Of a DNA stretch of 8,029 bases, positions 7,278-8,029 are shown piece after piece. Numbering within the stretch: position 1 is the stretch's first letter; every line of letters starts with the position of its first letter. The stretch lies in assembly GCA_002294665.1 (NCBI GenBank), contig DBFQ01000047.1, positions 33,911 through 41,939 of the forward strand. The letters run 5' to 3'. The notes below the pieces were generated by a model. The model worked only from the letters and a program-made list of their open reading frames with translations, was not told the DNA's origin and did no database searches. This DNA is from Candidatus Aminicenantes bacterium UBA876 (GTDB taxonomy: Bacteria; Acidobacteriota; Aminicenantia; UBA2199). The position numbers and the translations under genes were made by a program.

Positions 7278-8029
7278 ACGTGCGCCGATTCATTCTGCCG
7301 GTTGTGCTGCTGCTGAGCGGAACCTGCTGGATTCATGCCCAGGGATTCCGCGTGCATCGTCAACTAACGGTGGACCGGGGCGAACAGATCGCCGAAAATG
7401 TGATGGTCTGGAGAGGCATGGCGGAGATGCGCGGATTGATTCAGGAATCCCTTTTCCTGATCGGCGGTGAGGCGCGGATTTCCGGAACCATTAAAAAAGA
7501 CGTGATCGGATTTTCCGCCAATATCGAATTGGAACCGGGTACAATTATTGAAGGTGAGCTTTTGTTGATCGGTGGAGAATTGACACAGGCGGATTCGGTG
7601 CGGATTGATGGCGGTCACCTGCATTTCCGCTACGATTTGAGCCGGTTGCAGAGTTCATTGTATCCGGTTTTTTCCACAAGCGGATCGATCGGATTTTTCC
7701 GCGCCGTCAAGATCATCATCTGGTTCGTGATCACGTTGCTGACGTTCATGTTGTTTCCCCGCGCTGTTGTAAACGCGGAAAGTGTTCTGAGCGCGCGCAC
7801 CTGGCGCATGGGAATCTCGGGCATAACGGCACTGCTTGCTTTCCTTGCCGCGACCATGTTGAGCCTGTTCCTCAGTTTCCTGATCATCGGGATTCCACTG
7901 CTGTTTATATTGATCCTGGCATGGTTTGCCGTCCTGGTGTTGGGAAGAACCGTTGTCTTCTACGCGATCGGCCGGCGCCTGACGCACCGCCTGGGATACA
8001 CCGGTTCAAGTGTCCCGCTGGCGTTGCTG
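7274..8029 (+). CDS. Bactofilin-like (polymer-forming) secreted/membrane protein, 3' end outside window
   Basis: An open frame of 252 codons begins at ATG 7274 and runs to the right edge without a stop. Residues 1-22 form a typical signal peptide (R4-R5, hydrophobic core, cleavage likely after I-H-A before Q23). Residues about 55-120 hold short beta-rich repeats, with L-F-L-I-G-G-E (60-66) and L-L-L-I-G-G-E (96-102) about 36 residues apart and S-G-T-I and E-G-E-L between them, resembling the beta-helical turns of bactofilins. Hydrophobic segments follow at about 145-162, 183-204 and 207-229, and then G-R-R-L and R-L-G. This layout of exported beta-solenoid plus membrane domain resembles proteins annotated as polymer-forming cytoskeletal proteins. 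I recognise the type by pattern only, and do not know a function. The ATG overlaps the anti-sigma stop (ATGA at 7274-7277), so it is probably the third gene of the sigma-factor operon. Confidence 0.75.
   Translation, partial: MNVRRFILPVVLLLSGTCWIHAQGFRVHRQLTVDRGEQIAENVMVWRGMAEMRGLIQESLFLIGGEARISGTIKKDVIGFSANIELEPGTIIEGELLLIGGELTQADSVRIDGGHLHFRYDLSRLQSSLYPVFSTSGSIGFFRAVKIIIWFVITLLTFMLFPRAVVNAESVLSARTWRMGISGITALLAFLAATMLSLFLSFLIIGIPLLFILILAWFAVLVLGRTVVFYAIGRRLTHRLGYTGSSVPLALL

Noticed and set aside
7310..7330. Lipoprotein signal (Cys at residue 18) in the bactofilin-like protein
   Set aside because: The residues before Cys are S-G-T, which do not match a lipobox; a normal signal peptidase I site after I-H-A fits better.

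Overview
The window is a densely packed stretch from a bacterial chromosome with a GC content in the mid-50s by eye. All nine genes lie head to tail on the plus strand. The presence of a LolA-like lipoprotein carrier points to a diderm (Gram-negative-type) bacterium. The order clpX-lon-engB recalls Bacillus (clpX-lonB-lonA-ysxC), but the following genes (rho, ptb, lolA, an ECF sigma factor) do not fit a Firmicute. A deep-branching diderm lineage such as Acidobacteriota/Aminicenantota is a possible guess, with low confidence.

Region 1 (1-3228) is a protein quality control and GTPase block: the C-terminal end of ClpX, a complete LonA protease whose ATG lies inside the clpX end, and the ribosome-assembly GTPase EngB (YsxC/YihA). 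Region 2 (3225-5447) holds transcription terminator factor Rho, joined to engB by a 4-base ATGA overlap, and a phosphate butyryltransferase-like enzyme. Region 3 (5428-6108) is a membrane-anchored or secreted LolA-like protein that starts inside the end of ptb. Region 4 (6146-8029) is a compact regulatory module: an ECF-type sigma factor, a zinc-finger anti-sigma factor with two membrane segments, and a bactofilin-like membrane protein that runs off the right edge. That last gene is real although it has no stop codon in the window.

Four of the eight junctions overlap by 4 to 20 bases, one overlaps by 11 bases within clpX/lon (five overlaps in all), and the remaining gaps are 28, 39 and 37 bases. 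No intrinsic terminator and no convincing housekeeping promoter is visible, so much of the window could be read as one transcript or a few nested ones. No stretch longer than 39 bases is without a gene. I see no tRNA, rRNA, CRISPR, insertion sequence or phage remnant.

Most of the window is ordinary core housekeeping. The part most worth a second look is the sigma/anti-sigma/bactofilin-like trio at the right end. Smaller oddities are the N-terminus of the LolA-like protein, rho starting without any leader, and a ptb gene with no kinase beside it.
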